Origin: JAOUEA01 sp963810915 | GTDB taxonomy: Bacteria > Actinomycetota > UBA4738 > HRBIN12 | DNA: 64,000 nt | NCBI GenBank assembly: GCA_963810915.1 | Contig: CAWEPH010000002.1 | Span: 62,001 to 126,000, forward strand | Direction of reading: 5' to 3' | Shown: in pieces, positions 44,713 through 52,154 of the stretch | Layout: the number at the start of each line of letters is the position of its first letter | How positions within the stretch are numbered: position 1 is the first letter of the stretch | Made by a program: the position numbers and the translations under genes | Notes under the pieces: model-generated | Database searches by the model: none | Told to the model about the DNA's origin: nothing | The model's input: only the letters and a program-made list of their open reading frames with translations

Positions 44713-45339
44713 TCAGGGCGTGCTCGGAGGATCCGTGGGGCTCGGCGGATCGGTGGTGGGCGGATCGGTGGTCGGCGGATCCGTCGTGGGGGGATCCGTG
44801 GTGGGCGGGGTCGTGGTCGGCGGATCCGTCGTCGGCGGCGGCGTGTGGGTCGTGGGGGGTGGCGTGTGCGAGACCGGGGGCGCGGGCGAGGTCACCGTCG
44901 GAGGCACGGAGTGTCCGGAGCCGGAATGCCCATGGTCGGCCCCGCCTGCCGCGGGGTCGGGCGGAGCGGGCGGGAGCTCGATCCCCGACTTCTTCACCGC
45001 GGTGACCGCGTTCTCGAGGAGCTTGGCGAACTCGGGCGTGAGTCCGGTGGCCGACGATCCGTCCGACGTCGCCGAATCGGGAGGCCAGGGCACGGCCTCC
45101 GGGGCCGCCCCGGGCGAGGCCACGCCGAGCGCGGCGGCCGTCTGCCCAGGCTTGTTCGCGAGCAGCAAGGCGACGACGACGAGCGCCGCCATCCCGACGC
45201 CGACCCCGGTCACGGCCTGGAACACCTCGCGCGTGCGACGGCTGCGCCCGCGCGTGAGGACCCCGGCGAGGTGCACGGCGATGTACAACGCGACCGTGAC
45301 GGCCAGGGCGAACTCGATGGCTGGTGTGTAATCGCTCAA
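44713..45339 (-). CDS. Membrane protein with Pro/Thr-repeat extracellular tail
   Basis: 208 residues from TTG 45339 (no ATG in a better place). Helices at ~8-27 and ~45-63; between them a basic loop (TRGRSRRTREVFQ). A segment TGLTPEFAKLLENAVTAVKKSGIELP could be a helix. From residue ~135 the chain is Pro/Thr/Ser/His-rich and ends in TDPPT repeats. Such tails span the cell wall in actinobacteria. Function unknown. Confidence 0.6.
   Translation of the reverse strand: MSDYTPAIEFALAVTVALYIAVHLAGVLTRGRSRRTREVFQAVTGVGVGMAALVVVALLLANKPGQTAAALGVASPGAAPEAVPWPPDSATSDGSSATGLTPEFAKLLENAVTAVKKSGIELPPAPPDPAAGGADHGHSGSGHSVPPTVTSPAPPVSHTPPPTTHTPPPTTDPPTTTPPTTDPPTTDPPTTDPPTTDPPSPTDPPSTP
44747..44836. repeat. 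Six tandem 15-bp units coding TDPPT/TPP repeats
   Basis: Units of the form GGATCSGTSGTSGGS run head to tail without a gap, inside the coding sequence of the neighbouring membrane protein (minus strand). Third-base differences between units show the array is not brand-new, but length variation by slippage is likely between strains. Confidence 0.8.
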
Positions 45340-45526
45340 AGGGGGGTCTGGGCCATTCGGTCTAGGACTTTCGCAGGATGGTACCCCCCATGATGCCGGA
45401 GGGTGGGGACTCGCGTCACCTGTCGATGCGGCGAAGACCCCAACGAACCCTATCTCCGCAGGTCATCGCCCATGGATGCCTCCTCGAAGTTGTCGAACTT
45501 TCCCCCACGCCGGCCCGTCGGACGGC

Positions 45527-46159
45527 TCACATGATGTTGATCGCCCGCGCGATCACGAGGATCGCCGTCACGAGCGAGATCACGGACTCGGCCATCATGG
45601 CCATCTTCGGCCAGGTCCGGACCGGCAGGGTATCCGTGGGGCTGAACGCGGTGGCGTTCGTGAACGAGAGATAGAGGTAGTCGGGGTATCGCGGGATCCA
45701 GCCGTCGGATGCGAGCTCCGGCATCGCATCCTCGGGGAAACCGAAGCTCGCGGCGACACCCGAGCCCGCCGCCCGCTCCGCTGGGCCCCCGCGATCGAGC
45801 TCCCAGTACCAGAGGCTGAACACGATCACGTTCGTGACCCAGAGCGCCGCGCCGCGGCCGAGGAGGTCGGTGGCGTTCACCCCTTGCACGTTCGCGAGGA
45901 TGTCATGGAGCAGGACCAGGAGGCCCGCGAACGTGCCGAGGGTCATGATCACGATCAACGCCAAGGTGAGCCGGCGCCCGGCGACGGTGCGGCGATCGAT
46001 CCGGCCGGGGTCCTGGATCGTCACGACCCCGAGCAGGACCACCTCGAGGATCGGGATGATCCACCATCCCCGTATTCGTCCGGCGTGCGGGGTACCCACC
46101 TGCAGCACGACGGCGAGGAGCACCCCCGCGGCCATCGGCCAACGCCGTTCGGCATGCAC
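45527..46159 (-). CDS. DUF1345-like/ion-channel-like membrane protein
   Basis: 210 residues, about five helices. The C-terminal part DYLYLSFTNATAFSPTDTLPV then KMAMMAESVISLVTAILVIARAINI is a recognised pattern of membrane proteins annotated as DUF1345 or two-pore-type channel relatives, where SFTNATAFSPTD sits at the pore-loop position. The N-terminus starts MHAERRWPMAAGVLLAVVLQVG. Transport substrate unknown. Confidence 0.7.
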   Translation of the reverse strand: MHAERRWPMAAGVLLAVVLQVGTPHAGRIRGWWIIPILEVVLLGVVTIQDPGRIDRRTVAGRRLTLALIVIMTLGTFAGLLVLLHDILANVQGVNATDLLGRGAALWVTNVIVFSLWYWELDRGGPAERAAGSGVAASFGFPEDAMPELASDGWIPRYPDYLYLSFTNATAFSPTDTLPVRTWPKMAMMAESVISLVTAILVIARAINIM

Positions 46160-46162
46160 GGG

Positions 46163-46519
46163 CTAGGACTGCGCCTGGTCGTCGGTGTCGTCGTCCTTCT
46201 TCTCGTCCGCAGATCCCCCGGAGCGGATGGCCTGGCTCGCCTCGTTCACCGTCGCCGTGATCGCGTCGCCGATCGCACTGACCGCCGCGCCCAGGTCCTT
46301 GTTGGCCTGATCGTCGGTGAGGGTCTTGCCCACGGCCGTGAACCCACGGCCGAGCTCGTCGATCAGTTCCTTCGCGGCGCGCTGCAGCTCCCGCTCGGAC
46401 TCCTTCGCGGCCTCGGCATCGGTCGAGCCCGCCTCCTTGTAGCGGTCCGCGACCCTGCGTCCCCAGGAGGCGAACTTCTCGCCCACCTCGCCCCACGCGT
46501 CCTTCGCGCTATCCGTCAT
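46163..46519 (-). CDS. Small acidic helical protein, unknown
   Basis: 118 residues from ATG 46519 with GGAGG 7 bases upstream. Highly charged and helical: KDAWGEVGEKFASWGRRVADRYKE, ESERELQRAAKELIDELGRGF, LGAAVSAIGDAITATVNEAS, ending in an acidic tail (DEKKDDDTDDQAQS). No membrane segment and no cysteine. The pattern resembles small coiled-coil or stress-type proteins often found beside chaperone genes, but nothing definite can be said. Confidence 0.65.
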   Translation of the reverse strand: MTDSAKDAWGEVGEKFASWGRRVADRYKEAGSTDAEAAKESERELQRAAKELIDELGRGFTAVGKTLTDDQANKDLGAAVSAIGDAITATVNEASQAIRSGGSADEKKDDDTDDQAQS

Positions 46520-46578
46520 GTCCCACCTCCTTCGTCGATGCCACTGTAGCGAGGCCGGCCGGACCCGCGCGAGGACGC

Positions 46579-48530
46579 TTAGGACTCCCGCTCGGGGCGC
46601 AGGTGCCGATCGAACCAGGCCTGGGTTCGCCGGATCGCGTCGAGCGCGTGCGCGCGCTCCAACGGCACGTGGCCTTCGCGCGGGTACACGACGAGCTCGA
46701 CCTCGCAACCCGCGGCCGCGAGGGCGCCGTACAGCTCCTCTGCCTGGCTCACCGGCGTGCATCGATCCTCGGCGCCCTGGAGGATCAGGGTCGGCGTCGT
46801 GGAGCGTTGCGCGTGCGTGGTGGGCGAGCGGTCGAGGTACTGGCTGGCGGGGTCGTTCCAGGCTCCCTCCAGGATGGCCTGGTCGTACCACCACACCTCC
46901 GACGTGAGGTGGAACGACACGTAGTCCGCGACGACGGACATGGCCACAGCGGCCGCGAAGCGGTCCGTCTGCCCCACGGCCCACCCCGCGAGGTAGCCGC
47001 CGTAGGACAGGCCCGCGATGCCGAGCCGCTCCGGGTCCGCGACGCCTTCGGCGATGCAGTGGTCGACCCCGGCCATGATGTCGCGGAAGTCCACGCCGCC
47101 CCCGTCGCCGATCACCGCCTGCGCGAAGGCATGGCCGCGGCCGATGCTGCCCCTCGGGTTGGGCAGGAGGCAGGCGTAGCCCGCCGAGGCGAGCAGCACC
47201 GCGTTCGGCTCCGAGTCGGAGAAGTAGGCGCCCCAGTTCCAGGTGGGCCCGCCGTGCGCGCAGACGATCATCGGCAGCGACCCCTCTGCATCGGGGGGCG
47301 TCATCAGCAGGCCCTCGATCTCGACGCCGCCCTCGCCCGCCCACCGGATCGTGCGGACGTCCGGGAAGACACGACCTTCGACGATGGGATCGTTGAACGA
47401 CGTCCGTCGCGACCACGAGCCGGCCGTGTGTCGAAGCGCGCGAGCTCCGGCGCGAGGCCGTGCGCCTGGTGCGTGGTCCACACGTCGGCGGCGTCGTCGG
47501 TGATCGCGCAGGCCGGGGTCGTGATGGCGTCGCCGATGAACGCGTCGTCGCGCCACCGCTCCTGCTGGCGGCCGTCCAGCCAGACCCGGCCACAGGCGTT
47601 GCCCGTCCCGTCGGTGCCGGCGTACCAGAGCGAATCGGCGTCGCACCAGGAGGCGAGCCCCACGGTCTGGAGGTCGGGCCAAGGGTCTGCCGTCACACCC
47701 GTGGCGAGGTCGATGACCATGATGCTGCCGGCCAGGAGGCCGTGGTCGCTCGCGTACCCCTCTACCACCGCGACGCGGGAACCGTCGGGCGAGAGCGCGA
47801 GGCCCTCCATCTGCCAGACCGGCTCGTAGAGCGTGTGGGCGGTGCGCGCGCCCAGGTCCAGGCGGGCCACGACCGCCTGGTACCAGCCCGAGCCGGAATG
47901 GTCGCGCGAGACGATCGCCACGACCGTCCCGTCGCCGTCCCAGTCGACCTCCCAGACGCTCAGCTCCGGAGGACCGACCTCGTCGACGGCGCCCGACGCG
48001 AGGTCGATCAGGAACAGGCGCCGACGCGCATCACCGGGGCGGCGCACGATCGGGTCGGACGGGGCGGCGGCGCCGTTGACGGCGCGCGCGCTCCAGTCCA
48101 GGCCGTAGGAGCCGGGGTCCGCCGCGAGCACCAGCAGCCGGGCTCCGTCGCTCGACCACGCCACGCTCTCCGCCGAGCCCACGAGCGAGGCCGCGAGCGC
48201 GGGCTCCTCACCGACGGCCGACATGGTGTACGGGAGCTGATGCCCCGGCGTGATCCGATCCGACAGGAACGCGAGCCGCGTGCCGTCGGGAGACCACGCG
48301 GGGGTGCGGTCGCTCCAGGCGCCCTCGGTCAGCCGCACGGGCTCGGCGCCGTCGCGGACCTGCGACACGAACAGGTCGCTCGGCTGGAACGACCCTTCGT
48401 CGGCCACCGTGGCGTGCAACGCGAACGCGAGACGTTCCCCGTCGGGCGAGAACGCGAGCTCGGCGGGCGTGCGGACGCTCAGGAGTAGGTCGGCGGTGGG
48501 CAGGTCGAGACGATCGGCGCGGGCATCCAT
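46579..48530 (-). CDS. S9 family prolyl-oligopeptidase-like serine peptidase (frameshift near 47430)
   Basis: ~650 residues across two frames. The N-terminal seven-bladed propeller has ELAFSPDGERLAFALH, PAWSPDGTRLAFLSDR, LALSPDGSRVAVVEG. After an indel near 47430 the hydrolase domain reads IVCAHGGPTWNWGAYFSD (oxyanion region), LPNPRGSIGRGHAFAQAVIGDGG, catalytic Ser in GIAGLSYGGYLAGWAV, Asp in LILQGAEDRCTPVSQAEEL and His in YPREGHVPLERAH. Matches acylaminoacyl-peptidase/DPP-type S9C enzymes; it removes N-terminal (acyl)residues or dipeptides from short peptides. No signal peptide, so probably cytoplasmic. Confidence 0.86.
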
Positions 48531-48594
48531 GGCGCGTATCTTCCCTCACCGTCTCCGCACAGCGCGAACCGCGACCGTCGCGACCACATCGTGG

Positions 48595-48620
48595 GTGTGA
48601 AGCGTCCGGACCGTGGGTAG
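48595..48620 (+). promoter_or_regulatory. Candidate SigF/SigB-type promoter GTGT-N16-GGGTAG
   Basis: -35-like GTGT at 48595-48598 and -10-like GGGTAG at 48615-48620, 53 bases before the ATG at 48674. Fits the relaxed GnnT-N14-16-GGGTA(C/T) sigma-B-type pattern. Confidence 0.5.
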
Positions 48621-48673
48621 ACCTGCCCATGGATCCGCTCCCCCGTGGACGGATCCGTTGGAAGGGAGGAATC

Positions 48674-48950
48674 ATGGAGAAGAGCTCAGGAGCGACCTTC
48701 GTAGGGCTCGGGCTCGTGCTGTTGATCGTCGGCGCGATCATGCGATACGCGGTCACGGTTCACACGAGCGGTTTCAACATCCACACCGCAGGCGTGATCG
48801 CGCTTGATCGCCGGGATCGTGGCAGTGGTGATCGGGCTCGTGATGCTGATGTGGCCGTCGAGGCGTCGCAGTGTCACCAGCGAGCGTTACGTGAACACAC
48901 CGGGCGGCCAAGAGCACGTCCAGGAGCGCGATGACTTCGGCTCGCTCTGA
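48674..48950 (+). CDS. Small membrane protein, DUF6458-like (frameshift near 48805)
   Basis: ATG at 48674 after GAAGGGAGGA. First helix SSGATFVGLGLVLLIVGAIMRYAV, then HTSGFNIHTAGVIAL; one extra T at ~48805 breaks the frame. Without it the protein goes on IAGIVAVVIGLVMLMWPSRR and ends VQERDDFGSL at a TGA at 48948-48950. The two-helix, Gly/Val-rich order with a short hydrophilic outer loop fits DUF6458-type proteins. ~91 residues. First gene after a SigF-type promoter candidate. Confidence 0.65.
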
Positions 48951-49011
48951 GGGGACCTCACGCTGAGGGAAACCGCGGCTCCACGGTCAGGAGGAAGGGA
49001 AGGTGAGCGCC

Positions 49012-49104
49012 ATGCTTGCAGCGATCGGTCTGGGCGTCATCGGCACCATCATCGTGGTGGTGTTGGTCGTCGCGGTCGTGCTCTGGCTCCTTCGTAGGGC
49101 TTAG
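49012..49104 (+). CDS. 30-residue single-helix membrane microprotein
   Basis: ATG at 49012 after a strong GGAGGAAGGGAAGG. The product is one hydrophobic helix (residues 4-25, VIGTIIVVVLVVAVVLWLL) with the basic end RRA: an N-out/C-in microprotein of the DUF6131-like kind. It sits between two small membrane genes on the same strand, 61 bases after one stop and 10 before the next start, so it is likely co-transcribed. Confidence 0.6.
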   Translation: MLAAIGLGVIGTIIVVVLVVAVVLWLLRRA

Positions 49105-49114
49105 CGGGGCCGCG

Positions 49115-49615
49115 ATGTCGGGGGGCGAGACGGAGAGCGAGCGGCTCGATCGCAAGTTGATCGAGCTGTTGAACGAGCTCCGCGTCGCGCTCCCCGGCGT
49201 CCAGGTCCTGTTCGCGTTTCTCCTGACCCTGCCGTTCAGCAGCGGATTCGCGCGAGACGACGGCGTTCCAACGCGACGTGTACGCGTCATCGCTCGTCTG
49301 CGCGGTGCTCGCATCGATCTTCTTCATCGCTCCGTCGAGCTACCACCGCCATCGATTCCGACGCCTCGACCACGAGACGGTCGAGGACAAGCGCGAGATG
49401 ATCGCCACGCAGGATCGTCTGGCGATCGGCGGCTTCTTGTTCCTCACGCTCGCGGTTCTAGGATCGACGTTCGTCGTGTTCGACACCTTGTTCACGTCGC
49501 GCACGACCGTCATCGTGATCGCGTTCCTCGCCGTCGGCTTCGCATGGTTCTGGTACGCGCTGCCGTTGTCGCGACGGATGCGCGCTTCAAGGCGCGCCGG
49601 TCGACCCGTCCGTGA
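49115..49615 (+). CDS. DUF6328-like membrane protein (frameshifts near 49258 and 49590)
   Basis: ATG at 49115. SERLDRKLIELLNELRVALPGVQVLFAFLLTLPF is the usual DUF6328 opening (acidic helix then first membrane helix). A +1 shift near 49258 leads to FQRDVYASSLVCAVLASIFFIAPSSYH, then REMIATQDRLAIGGFLFLTLAVLGSTFVVFD and a fourth helix VIVIAFLAVGFAWFWYALPL. The C-terminus probably returns to the first frame (stop at 49613-49615), giving ~166 residues. Function unknown; convergent with the gene ending at 49678. Confidence 0.68.
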   Translation: MSGGETESERLDRKLIELLNELRVALPGVQVLFAFLLTLPFSSGFARDDGVPTRRVRVIARLRGARIDLLHRSVELPPPSIPTPRPRDGRGQARDDRHAGSSGDRRLLVPHARGSRIDVRRVRHLVHVAHDRHRDRVPRRRLRMVLVRAAVVATDARFKARRSTRP

Positions 49616-49677
49616 GGCCCACCTCCTCGAGCTCGTGGTGGGCTCAGACCGAGCCGCTGACGCGACGCTCGTCGTCG

Positions 49678-50074
49678 TCATCCGGGGTCGTTCGGTCGGT
49701 CGGTCGCGTCCACGATCCGGTCCTGGACCTCGCCGATGCGGGCGACGCCCTTGGAGCGCAGACGGCTCCAGCGATCGACGATCTGCGCGTAGCGGGTTCG
49801 CCCGCCTTGGCACCGAGGATGTAGGCACCACCCGCCGCCAGGAGCGTACCGCCGCGCGGAGCCGATGGGCACCGACCGTTCGTCGTGCCGACATCCGCTC
49901 GACGGCCTCGAGCAGGCGCTCGAGCTCGCCGCGCTCGCGCCGGGCCTCTTCTTGCAGGGCGCGGTTCTCGATGCGCAGTCGCTCGGCCTCCGGCGGGCAG
50001 TCCGACACCTTGTCCTCCAACCGCTTGCGCTGCAGCATCTGACGTGCTTCGGTCGCGCGCTCGATGATCTCCAT
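49678..50074 (-). CDS. Coiled-coil plus membrane-helix protein (two frameshifts)
   Basis: ATG at 50074 after AGGGAGAGGAG. Residues 1-62 form a charged coiled coil (RQMLQRKRLEDKVSDCPPEAE, ERGELERLLEAVERMSA). In shifted frames follow GGTLLAAGGAYILGAKAG, a short membrane helix as in YtxH-like proteins, then RTRYAQIVDRWSRLRSKGVA and a tail ending DRPNDPG at 49678. Breaks lie near 49880 and 49805. ~131 residues. It is the last gene of the leftward three-gene set beginning at 50598. Confidence 0.6.
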
Positions 50075-50120
50075 GGCTCCTCTCTCCCTTCGGTGTGCGA
50101 TGGTGGCTGGGTCGACGTCT

Positions 50121-50271
50121 CACGCCTCGATCGGCGGAGGCTGAGGCGGCGATGGCTGGGGCTCCGGTTGCGGCGGCGGGGGTGGCTCGGGCTCCGGCGT
50201 GGAGTCGGTGTCGGTGGCGGCACGTTCGGATCGACCATCTCGTTTCGCATCGCGTGCTCCTCGCTGCTCAT
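50121..50271 (-). CDS. Short proline/glutamate-rich protein (frameshift near 50220)
   Basis: ATG at 50271 overlaps the stop of the upstream gene (TGATG). MSSEEHAMRNEMVDPN is followed, after one frame change, by TDSTPEPEPPPPPQPEPQP and a stop at 50121. Without the change the frame becomes Arg/Ser-rich and random. ~49 residues with no structural motif. The overlap and position support a real gene; function unknown. Confidence 0.4.
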
Positions 50272-50598
50272 CGGTCGCCCAACGCCTTCAGCAGCTCGCG
50301 CTTCGACATCTTCGAGCGGCCCCGGATGTTCCGGTCCTTCGCCTCCGCGTACAGCTGATCGTAGGTCCGGCCGCCGGGGCCCTTGTGCGAGCGCAGACCC
50401 GCCCCGCCTCGACGAGGAGATGCCATCCACGGACGTGCGGCTCTTCTCCTCGGATTCGCCGGCGCGTGCGCGCTCCTTGTTCACCGTGCGGGCGGCGATC
50501 TCCTCGGCCGTGTCCTCGGACCGGCCGCGCTCCTCCAACCCGGCCTTGATGTGCTCGTACTGGCGCTCGCGTTTCGCGCTCCAGGCCTTCTGGGGCAT
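50268..50598 (-). CDS. DUF7218-like small basic protein (often called plasmid stabilization protein), frameshift near 50390
   Basis: ATG at 50598 after GGAGGCGAGG. MPQKAWSAKRERQYEHIKAG, AEEIAARTVNKERARAGESE, ISSSRRGG; then after a one-base shift LRSHKGPGGRTYDQLYAEAK and NIRGRSKMSKRELLKALGDR. This is a well-conserved actinobacterial family whose C-terminus resembles a Rho N-terminal/SAP-like helix pair for nucleic-acid binding. ~109 residues. The frame shift is an extra G in a G-run (GGGGCGGG). Preceded by a strong SigF-type promoter candidate. Confidence 0.78.
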
Positions 50599-50638
50599 CA
50601 ACCTCGCCTCCTCCGTCTCGATCGGATATGACCGCTAC

Positions 50639-50663
50639 GTACCCGTTCGAGGACGCCCGAAAC
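50639..50663 (-). promoter_or_regulatory. Candidate SigF/SigB-type promoter GTTT-N15-GGGTAC
   Basis: Minus strand: -35 GTTT (50663-50660) and -10 GGGTAC (50644-50639), 40 bases before the ATG at 50598. Exact match to the mycobacterial SigF consensus and spacing. Confidence 0.68.
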
Positions 50664-50674
50664 GACGCGGCGGC

Positions 50675-50700
50675 GTTTGGGGTCATCGGTTGCCGGGTAG
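50675..50700 (+). promoter_or_regulatory. Candidate SigF/SigB-type promoter GTTT-N16-GGGTAG
   Basis: -35 GTTT at 50675-50678, -10 GGGTAG at 50695-50700, 9 bases before the ATG at 50710, so the transcript would be almost leaderless. Its -35 is 11 bp from the divergent promoter at 50639-50663. Confidence 0.68.
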
Positions 50701-50709
50701 CGGCAGCTC

Positions 50710-51718
50710 ATGATCCGGATGCCCGCACCCCGAGGACCGCTGAGTGACGCGGTCATCGCGCACCTGCTCGGGAGCGACATCGCCAGGAGCCGCCTGGCCC
50801 GTCGTCGAGATCCGCGATCCCCTGGTCGACGATGATCTGCAGCTGGCGTTGACGCTCGCGTACGAGCTGCACTACCAGGGCATCGAGCGCGTCGATCCCG
50901 AGCGTGAATGGGACCCATCCCTGCTCGGCTTCCGCCGGGACCTGGAGCGGACCTTCGAGGACGCGCTGCGGCGCACCGTCGGGCAGGTGCAGGCGCCGGC
51001 GCGGCCCGGGGATCTGAGCCGACGCCTCGTGGCGCTCTCGGAGGCCGAGGCGCGACCCTCGCTCAGCCGATATCTGGCGCGAGACGCGACGGCGGACCAG
51101 TTCCGAGAGTTCGTCATCCACAGGTCGATCTACACCCTGAAGGAGGCGGACCCTCACTCGTTCGCGATCCCGCGCATCGAGGGGGCGGCGAAGGCGGCGT
51201 TCATCGAGATCCAGGCCGACGAGTACGGGGGCGGGGACCCGGAACGGATGCACGCCACCCTCTTCGCGCAGACGATGCACGCGCTCGACCTGGTTTCCAC
51301 GTACGGGACATACCTCGACGCGGTGCCCGGCGTGACGCTCGCCACCGTCAACCTCATCAGCCTGTTCGCCCTGCACCGACGGCTGCGGGGCGCGGCGATG
51401 GGACACCTCGCCTTGTTCGAGCTCACATCCGCCGTGCCGAACCGTCGCTACGGCAACGGCCTCCGCCGGCTGGGGTTCGGCTCGGAGGCAACCGACTACT
51501 ACGACGAGCACGTGGAGGCCGATTCCGTCCACGACATGATCGCCGCCTACGACCTGGTGGGCGCCCTGATGCGAGAGGACGCCTCGATGGGCGAGGACAT
51601 CCTGTTCGGTGCCCTGGCACTCACCGACGTGGAGGAACGGTTCGCCGCACACCTCCTGGGCGGTTGGGGGGACGGCCGGTCCTCGCTACGCGGGGCGACG
51701 CTCGTCGCCGCCGGTTAG
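50710..51718 (+). CDS. Iron-containing redox enzyme family protein (haem-oxygenase-like fold), frameshift near 50795
   Basis: From ATG 50710 the frame reads MIRMPAPRGPLSDAVIAHLL; near 50795 it shifts by one and continues PVVEIRDPLVDDDLQLALTLAYELHYQGI to the stop at 51718. ~335 residues, all-helical. Conserved-looking metal-ligand positions include ELHYQG, FREFVIHRSIYTLKEADPH, AFIEIQADEYGGGDPERMH and DYYDEHVEADSVHD, the Glu/His pattern of HDO/iron-containing redox enzymes. Likely a di-iron oxidase/oxygenase. Its C-terminus overlaps the CDGSH gene on the other strand by 33 bases. Confidence 0.78.
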
Positions 51719-52003
51719 GGCGTCGGTCGTCGTGACGAAGCGGTGGGTCCCGTCACAGAACGTCCGGAGCCGGCTCTTGTGGCACCGGCAGAGCGCCACG
51801 GTGGCGCGAGCGCACGCAACCCGGTTCCCGTCGCGTTCGAGCACTTCCTCTGCGCCGCTCACCAGCACCGGACCCCCCGGATAGGCACGGATCCGCATCG
51901 CCCCACGCCTACCGATCGCCAACCGGTCCCCGACCCGCACGACCTCCAGGTCGTCCTCCTGCCGGATGGTGACGGGGTCTTCGATGCCGAGGCGTTCTCG
52001 CAT
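51686..52003 (-). CDS. CDGSH-type iron-sulfur domain protein
   Basis: 105 residues from ATG 52003. A beta-rich N-terminus (EDPVTIRQEDDLEVVRVGDRLAIGRRG, YPGGPVLVSGAEEVLERDGN) leads to CRCHKSRLRTFCDGTH, the 3Cys-1His [2Fe-2S] motif (C-x-C-x2-S-x3-x-F-C-D-G-T-H), though the usual Pro before Phe is Thr. Probably an electron-transfer or redox-sensing protein. The start is supported by a SigF-type promoter whose -10 ends 9 bases upstream, giving a leaderless message. A longer frame upstream has no support. Confidence 0.78.
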   Translation of the reverse strand: MRERLGIEDPVTIRQEDDLEVVRVGDRLAIGRRGAMRIRAYPGGPVLVSGAEEVLERDGNRVACARATVALCRCHKSRLRTFCDGTHRFVTTTDALTGGDERRPA

Positions 52004-52012
52004 GTGGGTGCT

Positions 52013-52037
52013 GTACCCACGGTCCTGCCGGCGAAAC
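52013..52037 (-). promoter_or_regulatory. Candidate SigF/SigB-type promoter GTTT-N15-GGGTAC (leaderless)
   Basis: Minus strand: -35 GTTT (52037-52034), -10 GGGTAC (52018-52013); transcription would begin at or next to the ATG of the CDGSH gene at 52003. Confidence 0.65.
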
Positions 52038-52154
52038 GCTCGATGACCTCGTGCGACCGCCCGCGGGCGGACTCGACAGACGGCGGAAGTCGATGAGAAG
52101 CTTCGGAACCTCGGATCGACTCCACTCTGGCTCCGCACCCGGCACGGGGGATCG

